A stretch of DNA of 64,000 bases from a bacterium (GCA_016708025.1 JADJGQ010000002.1:558001-622000), one strand, 5' to 3'; shown: positions 1 to 9,433, numbered from the stretch's first letter. The notes: generated by a model from the letters alone, not told the origin. A program made the numbers and translations.

Positions 1-869
1 ACGCTCCGAAAGGTCCGACCAATGCTGATAGTTGCAAGTTCATGGTCCAACGTATGAAGATCTATTCATTCACTAATGGCGTCTCTGTGCCAAACCTCGC
101 CATCGGCCAGATCTTTGATTGGGATTTGCCGAGTGACACCGCTTCTCCGAATCACCTGGCCAATGTCGCAGGCACCGATCCAACTAGAAGACTGGTCTAT
201 ATGCGGGGATTCAATTCACCAGATAGTGTCTCTGACTGTTACAACAACGGACTTCGCTACGGTGGCGCGGCGTTGATCGCAATGGGCTTCAATAATTACT
301 TACCAGAGTATTCGCTCTACGCTGTTTACAATGTGGCCAATGACAGCTTCCTGTACCCGGCCGGTGGACTTGTACCAGAACAGCTCTGGGCGAACATGCA
401 GTCGACCGGCTACTCAAACGAATCCCGTGTGACCGACCTGCAATCTATGCTGGTCTACAAAAACGGTGCAGCGAATTCGGGCTGGACACTTCCTGCGAAT
501 GACACGCTAACAATCTGGACTGCGCTAGCTGCGGTGCGTCCAACGGGAGGGACTGTGGCGCAGGGTCTGGATAGCTTGAAGAAAGAGATCGAAAAGGCAG
601 CATCTTGGTACCGCGGACCGAGGGACCATGGACTCTGTTTGGGCGATTGCATGGGAACTAGGGGGAATGTGAACAAGAGCGTTAGTGAAACCCCCGACCT
701 TTCTGACCTATCACTATTGGTCGCATACTTTGTCGGACAGCCCAGGCCAACCCTTCCCAGCTGCGTGGAAGCTGACATGGACGGAAGTGGCATTCTCGAT
801 CTTTCAGACCTCTCCATTCTTATCGCATATCTGACCATCGAACCTCGACCAACACTTCCGAACTGCTAG
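1..869 (+). CDS. Secreted dockerin-repeat protein, paralogue A (5' end outside window)
   Basis: The reading frame is open from the window edge (first full codon at 3) and aligns throughout with the C-terminal half of the two paralogues downstream, so the ATG at 42 is internal and the true start lies upstream. Shared blocks include 'GTDPTRRLVYMRGF' and 'LPANDTLTIWTA'. The C-terminus holds two dockerin-like segments ending 'PRPTLPSC' and 'PRPTLPNC'. The second has a Ca-binding loop (DMDGSGILDLSDL) and the first a degenerate one. A Cys pair (CLGDC) precedes the dockerin. By family knowledge, dockerins bind cohesins or otherwise anchor extracellular proteins; the function of the main domain is not recognised. 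Confidence 0.8.
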   Translation, partial: APKGPTNADSCKFMVQRMKIYSFTNGVSVPNLAIGQIFDWDLPSDTASPNHLANVAGTDPTRRLVYMRGFNSPDSVSDCYNNGLRYGGAALIAMGFNNYLPEYSLYAVYNVANDSFLYPAGGLVPEQLWANMQSTGYSNESRVTDLQSMLVYKNGAANSGWTLPANDTLTIWTALAAVRPTGGTVAQGLDSLKKEIEKAASWYRGPRDHGLCLGDCMGTRGNVNKSVSETPDLSDLSLLVAYFVGQPRPTLPSCVEADMDGSGILDLSDLSILIAYLTIEPRPTLPNC

Positions 870-907
870 TGATTTGGATAGGCAACAAGTAGAAACTGGA
901 GATTAGA

Positions 908-2608
908 ATGAAGAAAGTCGTTGTCCTGTTCATAGTGGTCCTGCTCACCACGTGCCAGTGGGCATTTGGCGCGATTACGAAACCGGTCGAACAGAACGGA
1001 TGGCTCGAAGTGTCTCCGTCGTCGATTGGATACCCGGAATACACCAAGCCGGGTGTTGAGAAGCAGTACACAGTAACAGTGAGAAATCCGTTTGATAGCA
1101 TTCTCTTAGTGCTGGCAATCGCCCCGTATGAGGATTCCGCGAAGCCGTCGGCGCCAAGCGGATGGCTGGGGATCAGCGGGACATTCACTGAAATTCCTGC
1201 ACATGATTCACGAAATCTGACCCTTGAACTTAATAACGGTGGGGTGGTAATGTCATCGCACCCCACCAGATTGTATGGCCGAGTTGTCTTCACACTGCAG
1301 TTGATGGGTGAGGTTGCCACTGAACAAGGAACTTTGCCGATAAACTTCACGGTTTGCGATACCATCGTATTCCCAGTCTGGGATACGGTGGTCACTACCT
1401 GTGCAATGCCACTGACGATCGGTTCCAATGGGAACCTTGGGGCGCACGGGATCGGCGGAGCGAATCTCAATTTTCCGCAGCCGTCTCCGGAATGTGATAC
1501 CGGCGAAAATAATCCGGGGAATGCCGCTGTCTACTTATTTGATGCATCTCCTGTGGTCCTCAGGAAAGTTGGCGATAGTGTGGTCGGATCATGGTCCGTG
1601 TACGATGGCGATATCTCTTCGCCCAACGGCTTTAAGCCGCTTTTCCCCAGTTCGAATCGCGGGTATTTCAGCGCCGCTCGATGGGAAGGTTACAATACCG
1701 GGACATTTTGCACGGCTGATTCTCTGGTGAAGGTCGAACGAACTGTCTATGCGCCAGCCGGGACCTTCAATGCGGATAGCTGTCATTTCGTTATCATGCG
1801 CACGCGGTACTACCCGTACATGATTAGCTCGAGCGTGAATGGACTAGCGATCGGAGACGTCTTCGACTTCGATATACCAAGTGATTCGGGTGGAATAGGA
1901 AATGTGGGCGGAGTGGACGCTAGTCGTAGACTTGTCTATGCGAGGGGGTACAAATCGGGTTCTGTTGGAACCGCATGCTATGACAACAGTTTTCGCTATG
2001 CTGGAGCAGCACTCTTGGCATATAACACGAGGTCCTGCGCCGGCGACACGATGTTGTACGGTGGCTATAATGCGGCAAATGATAGTTTTATCTATCCAGC
2101 CGGAAGGTTCGACGCCGAGCAGCTCTGGGCTAGCATGCAAACGATGGGCTATTCCACCGAATCACGAATTACTGATTTACATTCTGTACTCACCTACACG
2201 AATGGCTCTTCTGATCAGGGATTCACGTTACCCGCAAATGACACTCTTACCGTCTGGACCGCCATCGCGGTCGTACGGCCCGCTGGTGGAACATCCGCGC
2301 AAGCGCTCGACAGCCTCAAGAGAGAGATCGACAAAGCTCGGCGATGGTGGCGGAATTTCTGTGTCTGTTGCTTTAGCTGCTGTTACTTCAAAACCGGAAA
2401 CATTGCGACGCACCCCTGGGAAATTCCGAATCTGACCGACCTGTCCTACTTGATCGCTTACCTGACGACAGAACCAAGGCCGGTGTTAGGGTGCATGCAT
2501 GAAGCAAACGTCAATGGATCTGGTGGCATTGATCTATCCGACCTCTCGCTCTTGATTGCGTACTTCATCGAGACTCCGCGTCCGGAACTCCCATACTGTC
2601 CGCTATGA
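908..2608 (+). CDS. Secreted dockerin-repeat protein, paralogue B
   Basis: This 566-residue protein starts with a clear signal peptide (positive MKK, hydrophobic core, cleavage near AFGA). A beta-sandwich-like region follows (about 25-165) whose N-terminus, 'VEQNGWLEVSPSSIGYPEYT', is shared with the next gene. A long unrecognised beta-rich domain (about 170-470) carries 'GENNPGN'. Then come a Cys-rich patch (CVCCFSCC) and a C-terminal dockerin (about 495-566) with one good Ca loop (NVNGSGGIDLSDL). The start is supported by GGAG six bases upstream. It lies 38 bases after paralogue A and 45 before paralogue C and is probably co-transcribed. The main domain has no function I can name. Confidence 0.85.
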   Translation: MKKVVVLFIVVLLTTCQWAFGAITKPVEQNGWLEVSPSSIGYPEYTKPGVEKQYTVTVRNPFDSILLVLAIAPYEDSAKPSAPSGWLGISGTFTEIPAHDSRNLTLELNNGGVVMSSHPTRLYGRVVFTLQLMGEVATEQGTLPINFTVCDTIVFPVWDTVVTTCAMPLTIGSNGNLGAHGIGGANLNFPQPSPECDTGENNPGNAAVYLFDASPVVLRKVGDSVVGSWSVYDGDISSPNGFKPLFPSSNRGYFSAARWEGYNTGTFCTADSLVKVERTVYAPAGTFNADSCHFVIMRTRYYPYMISSSVNGLAIGDVFDFDIPSDSGGIGNVGGVDASRRLVYARGYKSGSVGTACYDNSFRYAGAALLAYNTRSCAGDTMLYGGYNAANDSFIYPAGRFDAEQLWASMQTMGYSTESRITDLHSVLTYTNGSSDQGFTLPANDTLTVWTAIAVVRPAGGTSAQALDSLKREIDKARRWWRNFCVCCFSCCYFKTGNIATHPWEIPNLTDLSYLIAYLTTEPRPVLGCMHEANVNGSGGIDLSDLSLLIAYFIETPRPELPYCPL

Positions 2609-2653
2609 GTTCAGGTGAAGGAAAGAGGCACCGAGTTATTATTGGAGGAGAAG

Positions 2654-4345
2654 ATGAACAAATCAGTTTTTCTGATCATAGTTGTGGTGCTTACCGCGTG
2701 CCAGATGGCGTTTGCTGCAAGCACCAAGCCGGTCGAACAGAACGGATGGCTCGAAGTGTCTCCATCGTCGATCGGCTATCCGGAATACACCAAGCCGGCT
2801 GTGGAGAAGCAGTATACGCTCATGTTGAAGAACGTCGGGCCGCTGACCATAACTATCCCAGTGGTCACTCCCTTTGAGGATTCCGCCAAACCATCGGCGG
2901 CGCCAGGATGGCTCGGCTATGGCACGCTTCCAGGCGATATTCTGCCCGGTGATTCAACTACGATGGTGTTGGAGCTCAACGACGGCGGTGTTGTAATGAG
3001 CTCTGCTCCAACTCAATTATTCGGCAGACTGAGATTCTACTTTGGTCCGTCGGGTGACTCGCTCGACCTCCCGATCAGCTTTATAGTCGCCGACACGATA
3101 GTTTTTCCGGTCTGGGATACGGTGACAACTCAGTGCGGCATTCCGCTCACAGTTGGAACCAACGGGAACCTTGGTGCGCATGGCATCGGAGGGGCGAATT
3201 TTGGTTTCTGGCAGACATCACCAGAGTGTGACACTGGAGAGAATAACCCCGGGAACGCGGACATTTATCTTGCCGATGCCTCGCCGGTGATCGTCCGTCG
3301 TGCAGGGGTCGGCAACTATATCGGCTCCTGGTCTGTTCATAGCGGTGACGTTACTTCGCCTAATGGCTTTAAGCCACTTTTCCCCAGCCCCAACCGCGGG
3401 TATTTCAGCGGCGCTCGATGGCAGGGGTACAATTCAGGCATATTTTGCACGACTGATTCGCTGGTGAAACTCGAACGAACTGTCTGGGCGCCGAACGGAG
3501 CGACCAACAATGACAGCTGTAAGTTTGTCATTATGCGAACCAGGATCTTTCCGTATTCGATCGGAATGAGTGTAAGTGGATTGGCGATCGGTGATGTGTT
3601 TGACTGGGACATCCCGAGCGATTCGGGTGAGCTGCTTAATATCGCCGGAACCGACCCGACGCGCCGACTAGTCTATATGCGCGGGTTTGATTCAGCCGAC
3701 CCAGGAACAGATTGCTACAACAATTCCCTTCGTTATGGAGGGGCGGCCTTGATTAAAATGCACATGAAGGACTGTGTAGGCAACACGACGCTTTTTGCCG
3801 GTTACAATGCGGCCAACGACAGCTTTGTCTATCCGGCTGGCGGCTTTGTGCCGCAACAGCTCTGGGAGAACATGCAGTCGACCGGCTATTCCAACGAATC
3901 CCGCATTGCTGACCTTCACTCGATGCTCGTCTACAAGAATGGCGCCGCCAATGCAGGTTTCACCCTTCCGGCGAATGATACATTGAATATCTGGACTGCT
4001 ATCGCGGTCGTTCGGCCAACTGGGGGAACTACGGCGCAGGGATTGGACAGTCTGAGGAAAGAGATCGACAAGGCCTTTGCCTGGTCCAATAATGTTGCAA
4101 CTTGTTGTTGCGGTTGTTGTGAGCTTACCCGAGGAAACGTCATTTCCATTCCATGGACAACACCTAACCTATCCGACCTCTCATACTTGATCGCCTATAT
4201 GACTGTGACTCCTCGACCGGTGATCTATTGCTTTGCAGAGGCAGATGTAAACGGTTCCGGTGACATTGACATTTCAGACCTGTCACTGCTGATAACGTTT
4301 CTCACGGTGACACCCCGACCAACTCTGCCGCCGTGTCCATTCTGA
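2654..4345 (+). CDS. Secreted dockerin-repeat protein, paralogue C
   Basis: The protein has 563 residues. An upstream in-frame ATG exists at 2615, but the ATG at 2654 is preferred: GGAGG sits at 2644-2648 and the protein then begins with a signal peptide aligned to paralogue B (MNKSVFLIIVVVLTACQMAF). The layout matches paralogue B: beta-sandwich N-terminus, long unrecognised domain, Cys cluster (CCCGCC), and a dockerin with a good second Ca loop (DVNGSGDIDISDL). It is the last gene of the array and is followed within 25 bases by a strong terminator. Divergence among the three copies is greatest in the Cys cluster. Confidence 0.85.
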   Translation: MNKSVFLIIVVVLTACQMAFAASTKPVEQNGWLEVSPSSIGYPEYTKPAVEKQYTLMLKNVGPLTITIPVVTPFEDSAKPSAAPGWLGYGTLPGDILPGDSTTMVLELNDGGVVMSSAPTQLFGRLRFYFGPSGDSLDLPISFIVADTIVFPVWDTVTTQCGIPLTVGTNGNLGAHGIGGANFGFWQTSPECDTGENNPGNADIYLADASPVIVRRAGVGNYIGSWSVHSGDVTSPNGFKPLFPSPNRGYFSGARWQGYNSGIFCTTDSLVKLERTVWAPNGATNNDSCKFVIMRTRIFPYSIGMSVSGLAIGDVFDWDIPSDSGELLNIAGTDPTRRLVYMRGFDSADPGTDCYNNSLRYGGAALIKMHMKDCVGNTTLFAGYNAANDSFVYPAGGFVPQQLWENMQSTGYSNESRIADLHSMLVYKNGAANAGFTLPANDTLNIWTAIAVVRPTGGTTAQGLDSLRKEIDKAFAWSNNVATCCCGCCELTRGNVISIPWTTPNLSDLSYLIAYMTVTPRPVIYCFAEADVNGSGDIDISDLSLLITFLTVTPRPTLPPCPF

Positions 4346-4365
4346 TTTATCGAGTCTCACGATTG

Positions 4366-4393
4366 AAAAAAGCCGGCCACGTGGCCGGCTTTT
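4366..4393. terminator. Bidirectional intrinsic terminator
   Basis: A perfect palindrome (GCCGGCCAC/GTGGCCGGC, 4372-4389) is flanked by an A run on the left and a T run on the right. It separates the + strand dockerin genes from the - strand PEP-CTERM gene and can stop transcription from both sides. Confidence 0.9.
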
Positions 4394-4428
4394 CTTCTGG
4401 TGGAACTACCAGTATGACGAAGAAAGGA

Positions 4429-5091
4429 TTATGCTGATTTACGACGACGAATTATCCCCATCCCAACCAATCCAGTTCCAAACAGCAACATCGAGATCGG
4501 CTCCGGTACCGGCGCCGCGCTGACAGTCAACCGTCCATCGGATCGGAACTGCGTGTAGCCAGCCGGTGGCATATTGTCGGGGAGGTAACATTCCGGAATG
4601 AAGCCGGCAAGCATCAACGAACCAAACCCGGTGGTCGGAGAGGTGAAGGTGTGATTAAACGAGGCGCAACCCCAGATCCCCATATCGGCGATCTGTCCCT
4701 GTAACCAGGAAGCTCCGCCCGCCAGATCATTCAGCGAAAAGATGTGGCTGAAATTGAGATTCGGGATCGGCATGTTCACCATTGGCAGAGAAAGCCCTGA
4801 AATACTCAGATCCCAGGCCCATTCCTGCGAGGGATTCCCCATCATATCGGCAAGCGACGGGTAGCCGGGGTCGTAGGTGAAGCTGAAATTGAGCATTGCC
4901 GCGGTGTTGAATCCCTGTCCTGCCAGGGCAGGATTCAGTCCGAAGGTCTCGATTACGTGGCCGGAGCTTTCATAGGCGGCCGCACCACTGAAATTGGTTG
5001 CAGTGAAGGTGAACGCCGAAGCGGTTCCAGGCAAAACGATCACCATGATCGCCAACGCCGAAAGCGCTGCAGCCATAAGGAGTTTTCTCAT
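4429..5091 (-). CDS. Secreted PEP-CTERM sorting-signal protein
   Basis: This 220-residue protein has an N-terminal signal peptide (MRKLLMAAALSALAIM, cleavage near ASA) and a C-terminal tripartite PEP-CTERM tail: 'VPEP', a hydrophobic stretch with LFGTGLVGMG, then RRRK. By family knowledge such tails are processed by an exosortase; none is in this window. The central part is unrecognised and rich in Ser/Asn/Phe. GGAGG precedes the ATG at the right distance. It is monocistronic and convergent with the dockerin array. Confidence 0.85.
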   Translation of the reverse strand: MRKLLMAAALSALAIMVIVLPGTASAFTFTATNFSGAAAYESSGHVIETFGLNPALAGQGFNTAAMLNFSFTYDPGYPSLADMMGNPSQEWAWDLSISGLSLPMVNMPIPNLNFSHIFSLNDLAGGASWLQGQIADMGIWGCASFNHTFTSPTTGFGSLMLAGFIPECYLPDNMPPAGYTQFRSDGRLTVSAAPVPEPISMLLFGTGLVGMGIIRRRKSA

Positions 5092-5258
5092 GCTACCTCC
5101 AATGAAGGGTTAAGGTCTGGGTAAGTGCCTGACCCCCCATAGTGCAAAGAGTGTACCTACTTTGTCTTTTATCCTGTATATTCTTTGGACAGCGGATATT
5201 ACCGGGCGATCCGCGACCAGAACCGCGCATACTTGCCAAACCACAAACGGATCGAAGC

Positions 5259-6047
5259 GTGAAAAAAGCGAAATACGTCCATGGGACCAGCCCGGATGAG
5301 CAAGCGAGACTGGCTCAGCTCAACGCCCTGACCAACCCGAAATTCATCGAGTTCCTCAATGTCCGCTCAACCGACATGGTGCTGGAGATCGGCGCAGGTT
5401 TGGGGATACTCGCGTCACAGGTTGCGGATGTTGCGGCTAACGGACAAGTTCTCGCCGTTGAGTTCTCGCCGGAGCAGATCGCGCGACGTCACGGCTGTCG
5501 ACTCAATCTCCATTTCATTCGTGGCGACGCGCATCATCTCCCCTTTGAAGATAATACCTTCGATGTTGTCTACTGTCGGTATGTCCTCGAGCATATGGCC
5601 GATGCGCTGCATGTCATTTCTGAAGCGCGGCGCGTGCTGAAACCTGGCGGGAGATTTCTGGCGCAGGAGAATAATATCGCTGTCAATTTCTTCTATCCGG
5701 AATGTCCGCGCTTTGAACCGGTCTGGCTCAAATTGGCGGAGTTACAGGAGAAGCTGGGGGCCGATGCTCATGTCGGGAAAAAGCTCTTTGCCTATTTCAG
5801 GCAGGTCGGATTCAAGGAAACCTCGATCTCGCTGGCCGAAGAGTTTCACCATGCCGGAATGAGCAGTTTCCAGTTCTGGGTGGAGAATCTGGCCCGGATC
5901 ATCCAGGCCAGCCGGGAGGATTTCATCCGATTTGGAATTCTGACCGGGGAAGAGATCGATGCCGGCGTGGCGGAAGCTATGTCGTTCAGTCGCTTACCCG
6001 ATGCCGCCGCCTATTTTTACTGGAACCGGGCGGTCGGAACGAAGTAG
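5259..6047 (+). CDS. Class I SAM-dependent methyltransferase
   Basis: The protein has 262 residues with the Rossmann methyltransferase fold: motif I 'VLEIGAGLGILA', an acidic residue after the second strand (VEFS), 'LPFEDNTFDVVYCRYVLEH' and 'RRVLKPGG'. The frame extends upstream to a GTG at 5142. The GTG at 5259 is preferred because the protein then begins KKAKYVHGTSPDEQARL, the usual N-terminus of this family, while the upstream 39 codons look non-coding. The substrate is not predictable. The first start remains possible. Confidence 0.75.
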   Translation: MKKAKYVHGTSPDEQARLAQLNALTNPKFIEFLNVRSTDMVLEIGAGLGILASQVADVAANGQVLAVEFSPEQIARRHGCRLNLHFIRGDAHHLPFEDNTFDVVYCRYVLEHMADALHVISEARRVLKPGGRFLAQENNIAVNFFYPECPRFEPVWLKLAELQEKLGADAHVGKKLFAYFRQVGFKETSISLAEEFHHAGMSSFQFWVENLARIIQASREDFIRFGILTGEEIDAGVAEAMSFSRLPDAAAYFYWNRAVGTK

Positions 6048-6243
6048 CATTTGACCCCATTTTCGACCCTATCTGACATCGAATCAACGAAATCGGACAA
6101 TCAAAACAATTTAAGTTGTTGATTAACAACCGGTTTTCGGCGTGCAAAATATATTCGGCCAAGCATCACATTCACTAAACATCCTTCAGTATCCTGCCGT
6201 ATAATACGATATACTGACTCTACCAGAGTTAGAAAGGTGAATT

Positions 6244-6744
6244 ATGGATGCAATAGATCGTGACATTCTGAATATCCTTCAGCAGGATGCCCGTATCCCC
6301 AACAATGAGATCGCCAAACGTGTCGGAATTGTGCCGTCGGCGACTTCGGAGCGGATCCGGAAACTTGCTTCCAAAGGATTGATCTCAAACTACGAAACAC
6401 GCCTGAACTCAAAGTCGCTCGGCTTTGGATTGGTCGCGTTCATTTTTGTGCGCTCGCAGGAACCGGTCTCCGGTTATCCGACCGCCGACAAACTCACGGC
6501 AATCCCGGAAGTACAGGAAGTCCACAACATCGCCGGCGAAGATTGCTACCTGATCAAAGTGCGCGTGCGAGATACCGAATATCTCAGTCACTTCCTGCGC
6601 GAGAAGATCGGGTCGATCCCTGAGGTCAACAGCACGCGAACGATCATCGCGCTCGAGACTTTTAAAGAGACCTCGAATCTTCCGATTCAATTGATCGGCA
6701 CCGGGAACGGATCAAACGGAAAATCCGGCGACCAGGTGAAATAG
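6244..6744 (+). CDS. Lrp/AsnC family transcriptional regulator
   Basis: The protein has 166 residues. The N-terminal winged helix-turn-helix begins with the family signature (DRDILNILQQDARIPNNEIA ... SATSERIRKL). The C-terminal RAM/AsnC ligand-binding domain contains 'EVHNIAGEDCYLIKVRVRD'. These proteins form octamers that sense amino acids. Only one base separates its stop from the start of the EamA transporter, so the pair is an operon and the regulator probably controls export of an amino acid or similar metabolite. An AG-rich Shine-Dalgarno (AAAGGTGA) precedes the ATG. Confidence 0.9.
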   Translation: MDAIDRDILNILQQDARIPNNEIAKRVGIVPSATSERIRKLASKGLISNYETRLNSKSLGFGLVAFIFVRSQEPVSGYPTADKLTAIPEVQEVHNIAGEDCYLIKVRVRDTEYLSHFLREKIGSIPEVNSTRTIIALETFKETSNLPIQLIGTGNGSNGKSGDQVK

Positions 6745-6745
6745 A

Positions 6746-7714
6746 ATGACCATCGGAAGCAGTCACGCTGGAGCATCACGTCTTCAGGTGGCGCTCGCCT
6801 TCGCGGCGGTCTATGTCATCTGGGGTTCGACCTACCTGGCGATCCGCTTCGCAGTCGATACGCTTCCGCCTTTTCTGATGATGGGGACGCGCTTCCTTTT
6901 GGGAGGCGCGTTCTTTTATGTCTGGGTGCGGATGTCCGGCGAACCGATCCCGACCTGGCGACAAGTTCGTTCGGCCAGCATCGTCGGGATCCTGATGCTC
7001 TGTTGCGCGACCGGCGTGGTCGGTTGGGCAGAGCAGTTCGTTCCGTCCGGACTGACCGCCCTGATCATCTCCGGCGCTCCCGCCATTTTTGTCCTGATCG
7101 AGTGGCTTCGCCCGCGCGGCAACAAACCAAACCTGCTGACTATTGTCGGATTGGTCATTGGCTTTACCGGCACTACAATCCTGATCGGCCCTGATCAGAT
7201 CCTATCCGGAACGGTGGACCACAAATATTTCATTGGCGCGATAGCGATCATGGTGGCTTCGGCTTGCTGGGCCGGCGGATCAATCCTGTCTCAGCATATT
7301 GAGATGCCGAAATCGATGCTGACTGCGGCGGCAGTGGAATTGTTGGTCGCCGGGGGAGTACTGGTGCTGTTCGGACCATTGATCGGAGAGCGAGTCGTTT
7401 GGGAGACGGTTTCGCTCAAATCGGTTCTGGCGCTTGGCTACCTGACTGTCTTTGGTGCGCTCGCTTTTGCTGCATACGTATTTCTGTTGCGAGTTTCCAC
7501 ACCGGCCAAGGTCTCGACCTATGCCTATGTGAATCCAATTGTCGCAGTCATTCTGGGGACAACTTTGGGTGGGGAGAAATTCGATGCCCGCATGGGGATT
7601 GCATCGGTGATCATTATCGGCGCGGTTGCCTTGATCACGATCGCCAAATCAGTGCGGAGAGATCCCGAAGTATCACCGACCGCCGCCGCTGTACCGGTCG
7701 ACTCCGAAGTGTAG
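6746..7714 (+). CDS. EamA/DMT-family transporter (YedA-like exporter)
   Basis: This 322-residue membrane protein has about ten hydrophobic helices in two EamA repeats. The first repeat begins with the hallmark 'VIWGSTYLAIRFAVDTLPP' and the second contains 'STPAKVSTYAYVNPIVAVIL'. Family members export amino acids or drugs across the inner membrane. It directly follows the Lrp-type regulator (one base apart), which suggests amino acid export under feedback control. Its stop lies three bases from the convergent rqcH stop. Confidence 0.88.
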   Translation: MTIGSSHAGASRLQVALAFAAVYVIWGSTYLAIRFAVDTLPPFLMMGTRFLLGGAFFYVWVRMSGEPIPTWRQVRSASIVGILMLCCATGVVGWAEQFVPSGLTALIISGAPAIFVLIEWLRPRGNKPNLLTIVGLVIGFTGTTILIGPDQILSGTVDHKYFIGAIAIMVASACWAGGSILSQHIEMPKSMLTAAAVELLVAGGVLVLFGPLIGERVVWETVSLKSVLALGYLTVFGALAFAAYVFLLRVSTPAKVSTYAYVNPIVAVILGTTLGGEKFDARMGIASVIIIGAVALITIAKSVRRDPEVSPTAAAVPVDSEV

Positions 7715-7717
7715 CTG

Positions 7718-9427
7718 CTATTCCTTGCCGACGCGGCTCGATTCCGACGGTTTCCTGGGTGCCACCATCACCGACTTCTCTCGTTCAACTACCACCAGCC
7801 CCGGTTTGGCTTTGGCCGGTTTGCGGACATACCGCCGCTCAGTATAGATCACCGGCACCAGCGAGTCATTTTTCGCTTTGCTGAAAAACGCGGCGATCGC
7901 GGCGGTTTCTTCTATCTCCGCTTTGGATGGCTCAAACGATTTGTTCGGGAATTTTATCACCACATGCGACCCGGGACATTGCTGGGTATGGAACCAGAGT
8001 TCATATGGCTTGGCAAAATCAAAGGTTGTCCGGTCGTTGTCGGAGCCATCGCGCCCAACAAAGATAGTCAGTCCGGTGGAAAGATGATACGGCTTGTAGG
8101 GGAGACGTTGCGCCGGAGCCGAGCTTGGACCCGCCACGCGCGGACGAAGCGATTCCAGCTCTGCGCGGTATCGCTCGATCGCCTGTTCATACTGCCGATC
8201 CAGCGCATCGGCGATCTCCCGAAGTTCTTCCAGTTCTCCTCGGGTTATCTCCAGACGACGTTGCAGCAGGTCGAGCCCTTCCCGTCCTTTGCGGTAGCGC
8301 CGGAAGTATGATTCAATATTCTCCTGCGGAGCGAGCGCCTGCTCGAGTGGAATGGTCATTCTCTGCGAATTGTCGGCAATGACATCTTCGAGCTCGATCG
8401 TGGTCATTCCTCGTTTCAACTTATCAAAGTTGATCTGGAGCAATTCGCCAAGCCGCTTGTAACGCTCGAAATCCTGCGCCTCGGTAATATCATGTTCAAG
8501 CTTGTGTATGCGACGATCCAGCTTTTTGATCGCTGAGCCGACCAGATCGATAGTGGTCTTTCGCTCATCCCGCTCTTCGGTTTTGTCCTGACGGCGCGAG
8601 GCGCCGGTCATGATCGCCATCGAGAGCGATTTCAACTTCTCCGGCTGTTCATCGATGGATGACAGTTTGAACGGATATGCCTCCGGGGTTCCGGCGATAG
8701 AGTAGAGATAGCCTGATTCCGGTTCCGCAAAGCGGGTCACTATCTCGCCGATGGCAACGACCAGCTTATTGATCTGTTCCGGTTCTATCTCTTCCAGGTC
8801 ATGATCGGAGGCTCCTGCTCGGAAGGCGACCTCGCGCGCCAGCGTTCTATTGAATCCGACAATCGACTTTTCGAGATAAATGGTCAGAGGGAGAGTGGGG
8901 GAGTCGTCCGCTGTATCCTTAATAGACTGTTCCAATTGCTCTGAAGTGATCCCTCTGGGGTCGATTCGCCCCGGCATGACGGGCACTTCGTATCGCTCGC
9001 CTTCTTTGAAGTCACGGTTGCGCAGCGTTCCCTGTTTGCCGAACTGGTGATCCAGCCGCCAGACATTGCCATTCGTTCCGATCGCTTCAATAACGACCGT
9101 CTCAGTTTTGCCGTCGTTTTCCACTGTCAGGTAGAAGACACGATCCAAAACCGGCTGGCTGACTTCAACTACAGTTGCGCCAGCCAGATCGAAGATCGGC
9201 CAGGGCTTTTCGCGAGTCTCGATCTTCACTTTTGAACCAGGGACTATATAATAGCCCGAGCCTGCCGGGTGGAAGATCGATGCGATCGCCCAAAGACCGC
9301 TCTGACTCTTCACGAAAAAGTAGGCCGACCGTTCCTTCTTGTAGAACTCTGTATTGACAATTCTGCCGCCGGTCAGTTCGCGTTTCATTTCCGTGACCAG
9401 CGAAAGGATATGGAGTGCTGTTTGCAT
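7718..9427 (-). CDS. rqcH: RqcH/NFACT family ribosome quality control protein
   Basis: The protein has 569 residues in the NFACT layout: NFACT-N (1 to about 130), helix-hairpin-helix region, long charged coiled coil (about 270-430), and NFACT-R (DUF814) with 'WFHTQQCPGSHVVI' near 490-505. D95-R96 (PVLDRVF) matches the Asp-Arg pair needed for Ala tailing in B. subtilis RqcH. By family knowledge it binds obstructed 50S subunits and adds C-terminal Ala tails. The frame opens at 9469, but the ATG at 9427 is chosen because NFACT-N starts there and a promoter -10 box ends six bases upstream, giving a leaderless message. Confidence 0.88.
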   Translation of the reverse strand: MQTALHILSLVTEMKRELTGGRIVNTEFYKKERSAYFFVKSQSGLWAIASIFHPAGSGYYIVPGSKVKIETREKPWPIFDLAGATVVEVSQPVLDRVFYLTVENDGKTETVVIEAIGTNGNVWRLDHQFGKQGTLRNRDFKEGERYEVPVMPGRIDPRGITSEQLEQSIKDTADDSPTLPLTIYLEKSIVGFNRTLAREVAFRAGASDHDLEEIEPEQINKLVVAIGEIVTRFAEPESGYLYSIAGTPEAYPFKLSSIDEQPEKLKSLSMAIMTGASRRQDKTEERDERKTTIDLVGSAIKKLDRRIHKLEHDITEAQDFERYKRLGELLQINFDKLKRGMTTIELEDVIADNSQRMTIPLEQALAPQENIESYFRRYRKGREGLDLLQRRLEITRGELEELREIADALDRQYEQAIERYRAELESLRPRVAGPSSAPAQRLPYKPYHLSTGLTIFVGRDGSDNDRTTFDFAKPYELWFHTQQCPGSHVVIKFPNKSFEPSKAEIEETAAIAAFFSKAKNDSLVPVIYTERRYVRKPAKAKPGLVVVEREKSVMVAPRKPSESSRVGKE

Positions 9428-9433
9428 GGCGCG

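Noticed and set aside
5142..5258. N-terminal extension of the methyltransferase from a GTG at 5142
   Set aside because: The extra 39 residues look like a chance hydrophobic stretch, and the conserved family N-terminus begins at the GTG at 5259.
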